Source: Brenneria goodwinii
Lineage (GTDB): Bacteria > Pseudomonadota > Gammaproteobacteria > Enterobacterales > Enterobacteriaceae
DNA: 64,000 nucleotides
Assembly (NCBI RefSeq): GCF_002291445.1
Contig: NZ_CP014137.1
Location: 5,084,001-5,148,000, forward strand
Reading direction: 5' to 3'
The position numbers were made by a program, and so were the translations under genes. Below are positions 61,744 to 64,000 of the stretch, in pieces (the first letter of the stretch is position 1; each line of letters starts with the position of its first letter). Below the pieces are notes generated by a model. That model had not been told where the DNA came from. It was given only the letters and a program-made list of their open reading frames with translations, and did not search any database.

Positions 61744-62562
61744 TTATTCCTGTGCTGCAGGATGCTCGGTCAGCCAGTTTGCCAACCGGCAGTATTGTTC
61801 AACCGTAACATTTTCAGCCCGACAGCCTGAGTCGATATCCAACTCGGCGAGCTGTTCCGGCGTAAAGAGATTACCCAGGCTGTTGCGCAGCGTTTTACGG
61901 CGTTGATTAAACGCTTCTGTTGTAAGCCGGCCCAATACGCGGATGTCATTCACCGGGTACGGAACCTGAGCGTGAGGAACCAGACGGACAACGGCGGAAT
62001 CGACTTTCGGGGCCGGTTTAAACGCGGTGGGCGGTACTTCCAGCACCGGGATCACCTGACAGTAATATTGCGCCATGACGCTTAGGCGGCCATAGGCCTT
62101 ACTGTTCGGGCCGGCGACCAGACGGTTAACCACTTCCTTTTGCAACATAAAATGCATGTCGCGGATAGCCTGAGTATAGCTGAACAAATGGAACATCAGC
62201 GGTGTTGAAATATTATAGGGTAGGTTACCAAAGACGCGCAGAGATTGACCAGCCTGTTCGGCTAATGCGGAAAAATCCACCGTCATGGCATCTTGCTGGA
62301 TGATAGTCAGCTTATCTTTCAGCGTAGGGTGGTTTTCCAGACGCGCCGCCAGATCGCGATCCAGCTCGATCACCGTAAAGCGATCCATTCGTTCTCCGAC
62401 CGGTTCGGTCAATGCACCCAGACCGGGACCGATCTCGACGATGGCCTGACCGGGTTGCGGATAAATGGCGGAAACAATGCTGTCGATCACGAAGCGATCG
62501 CTCAAAAAGTTTTGCCCAAAACGTTTACGGGCGAAGTGACCTTGGTGTACTCGATTATTCAT
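61744..62562 (-). CDS. rsmA: 16S rRNA dimethyladenosine transferase (KsgA)
   Basis: A 272-residue SAM methyltransferase (E. coli 273) that dimethylates two adjacent adenines near the 3' end of 16S rRNA. The motif chain is RKRFGQNFLSD, VEIGPGLGALTEPV, VIELDRDLAARL and the catalytic NLPYNISTPLMF. Loss gives kasugamycin resistance. The start overlaps the pdxA stop by eight bases, which points to coupling. Confidence 0.98.
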   Translation of the reverse strand: MNNRVHQGHFARKRFGQNFLSDRFVIDSIVSAIYPQPGQAIVEIGPGLGALTEPVGERMDRFTVIELDRDLAARLENHPTLKDKLTIIQQDAMTVDFSALAEQAGQSLRVFGNLPYNISTPLMFHLFSYTQAIRDMHFMLQKEVVNRLVAGPNSKAYGRLSVMAQYYCQVIPVLEVPPTAFKPAPKVDSAVVRLVPHAQVPYPVNDIRVLGRLTTEAFNQRRKTLRNSLGNLFTPEQLAELDIDSGCRAENVTVEQYCRLANWLTEHPAAQE

Positions 62563-63556
62563 TAATGTGTTTTGTCATTTTAATGGCAAGGTTTAATGCC
62601 GTGATAAAGCTGCCGGAATCGGCGCTGCCGGTGGCGGCCAGTTCCAAGGCGGTGCCGTGATCGACCGAAGTGCGGATGAACGGCAGCCCCAGCGTAATAT
62701 TTACCGCCCGGCCAAATCCCTGATATTTAAGAACTGGCAGGCCCTGATCGTGATACATCGCCAGTACCGCGTCCGCGTGTTGCAGATACTTCGGCTGAAA
62801 CAGCGTATCTGCGGGTAACGGACCAATAAGGGCGATGCCTTGTCGGCGGAGTTCGTCCAGCGCAGGCGTGATGACGTCCAGCTCTTCACGCCCCATATGA
62901 CCGCCTTCGCCCGCGTGGGGATTCAAACCGCAAACGTAGATTTGTGGTTGTTCGATGCCGAATTTGGTCTGCAGGTCGTGATGCAGAATAGTAATGACTT
63001 CATGCAGGCATTGCCGGGTAATGGCGCTTGAGACCTCAGAGAGCGGCAAGTGCGTGGTCGCCAACGCCACGCGTAGTTCTTCGGTCGCCAGCATCATGAC
63101 GACGCGTTTGCAGTGGCTGCGATCGGCAAAAAATTCGGTGTGGCCGCTGAACGGCACGCCGGCATCGTTGATGATGCCTTTGTGCACCGGTCCGGTAATC
63201 AGGGCGGCGAATTCGCCGCTCAGGCAACCATCACAGGCCCGCGCCAGCGTATCGACGACATAGGCGCTGTTGCTGACGTTAAGCTGACCGGCCACCGTGG
63301 TTGCCCGGGTGGGGATCGACAATACCGTCAGGCTCCCCGCCTGTTGGGGGCGTGCGGGTTGCCCTGCCTGGTAGTGCTGCAACGTCAGGGGTAAATGCAG
63401 TTGCAGCGCGCGGCTCAGCAGCAGGTCAGGATCGGCGCACACCACCAGTTCGACCGGCCACGCCTGCTGCGCCAGCGCAATAACCAGGTCGGGGCCGATC
63501 CCGGCGGGTTCGCCGGGAGTGATCACAACACGCTGCGTTCCGATCTCAGTTTGCAT
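62555..63556 (-). CDS. pdxA: 4-hydroxythreonine-4-phosphate dehydrogenase
   Basis: A 333-residue enzyme (E. coli 329) of pyridoxal phosphate synthesis. It begins MQTEIGTQRVVITPGEPAGI; the metal-binding histidines are in FSGHTEFFADRSH, VALATTHLPLSEV and LAMYHDQGLPVLKY. It oxidises 4-phosphohydroxythreonine with NAD. Start and surA stop overlap by one base (TAATG). It is part of the operon with rsmA. Confidence 0.98.
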   Translation of the reverse strand: MQTEIGTQRVVITPGEPAGIGPDLVIALAQQAWPVELVVCADPDLLLSRALQLHLPLTLQHYQAGQPARPQQAGSLTVLSIPTRATTVAGQLNVSNSAYVVDTLARACDGCLSGEFAALITGPVHKGIINDAGVPFSGHTEFFADRSHCKRVVMMLATEELRVALATTHLPLSEVSSAITRQCLHEVITILHHDLQTKFGIEQPQIYVCGLNPHAGEGGHMGREELDVITPALDELRRQGIALIGPLPADTLFQPKYLQHADAVLAMYHDQGLPVLKYQGFGRAVNITLGLPFIRTSVDHGTALELAATGSADSGSFITALNLAIKMTKHINE

Positions 63557-64000
63557 TAATTATCAGTACCATCAATGATTTTGACATAGGCCGTGGCCCG
63601 CTGTTCCTGCATCCAGGTTTGCGCTTCCTCGGCGAACTTCCGGTTAAATAGCATCCGGTATGCGCGTTCTTTCTGCGCGGCGTCGGTTTTATCAACCTGA
63701 CGGGTATCCAGCAGTTGAATCAGATGCCAGCCGAAAGCAGAGTGAACCGGTTGGCTGATTTCGCCTTTTTTCAGTTTCAGCAGCGCGTCCCGAAAAGCCG
63801 GATCGTACATGTCCGGAGACGCCCAACCCAGATCGCCGCCCTGATTGGCGGTGCCGGGATCCTGCGATAGCTGTTTGGCCTGAGAAGCGAAATCGCTGCC
63901 GCCATTTTTGATCTGCTGAGCAACGTCTTCCAGTTTCTCCTGCGCCTGGCCGTCCGTCATCACCACAGAGGGTCTCAGCAGAATGTGGCGGGCATGGAAT
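63556..64000 (-). CDS. surA: Periplasmic chaperone SurA, C-terminal part only
   Basis: The frame is open to the window edge, so about 147 codons of the C-terminal part are visible. They cover the second parvulin-type isomerase domain (starting ARHILLRPSVVMTDGQAQEK, with NQGGDLGWASPDMYDPAFRD and SAFGWHLIQLLDTR) and the terminal helix (RKFAEEAQTWMQEQRATAYV) that packs against the N-terminal domain. SurA helps outer-membrane proteins fold. It should lie at or near the head of this operon, with lptD further to the right. Confidence 0.97.
   Translation of the reverse strand, partial: FHARHILLRPSVVMTDGQAQEKLEDVAQQIKNGGSDFASQAKQLSQDPGTANQGGDLGWASPDMYDPAFRDALLKLKKGEISQPVHSAFGWHLIQLLDTRQVDKTDAAQKERAYRMLFNRKFAEEAQTWMQEQRATAYVKIIDGTDN

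Overview
The window reads as an enterobacterial chromosome carrying the left end of a Mu-like prophage. The host genes (rpiA, serA, ettA, slt, trpR, thrLABC, talB, dnaKJ, rpsT, ribF-ileS-lspA-fkpB-ispH, dapB, carAB, folA, apaHG-rsmA-pdxA-surA) match Escherichia coli proteins closely in length and motif. The order differs from E. coli: creBCD, nhaAR and the cai genes are absent, and rpiA-serA lies next to ettA-slt. This fits Enterobacterales outside the Escherichia group; Pectobacteriaceae (Brenneria, Pectobacterium, Dickeya) is my best guess, an inference from gene content only.

Region 1 (1 to about 15,430) is the Mu-like prophage in reverse orientation, so its left end points toward rpiA and its head and tail genes lie outside the window. 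Reading leftward: a repressor on the plus strand, divergent from ner; MuA-like transposase; MuB-like ATPase; a block of small early genes including two paralogous copies of one family; a DUF3164 protein; GemA; a Mor-type activator; an exported protein of unknown function; a GH108 lysozyme; membrane and holin-like genes; a TraR-type zinc finger; DUF2730; a gp26-like protein; small terminase (DUF3486); large terminase; portal (DUF935); a Com-like zinc-ribbon protein; and three small unknown genes, the last cut by the window edge. The switch region (14,259-14,454) holds divergent promoters and repeated A4GG(G)ACG boxes that look like operators.

Region 2 (about 15,430-28,540) holds rpiA, serA, a quinone-reductase-like gene, ettA, slt, trpR with its operator, yjjX, gpmB, rob, creA, arcA and a SPOUT methyltransferase.

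Region 3 (28,540-35,950) holds the attenuated thrLABC operon, yaaA and talB. Region 4 (36,067-40,279) holds a membrane diguanylate cyclase, mog, an MHS-type transporter and satP. Region 5 (40,500-51,710) holds dnaKJ with a sigma-32 promoter, a ribF-derived remnant, rpsT, the ribF-ileS-lspA-fkpB-ispH operon and dapB. Region 6 (51,710-64,000) holds carAB with ARG and PurR sites, an SDR oxidoreductase, a LysE exporter, yjjPB, folA and the surA-pdxA-rsmA-apaG-apaH operon, with surA cut by the right edge.

No tRNA gene, CRISPR array or complete insertion sequence was seen. The least ordinary material is in the prophage: a repressor that joins a MuA-type DNA-binding domain to a LexA-type peptidase, an intergenic operator array, and several unassigned small genes.
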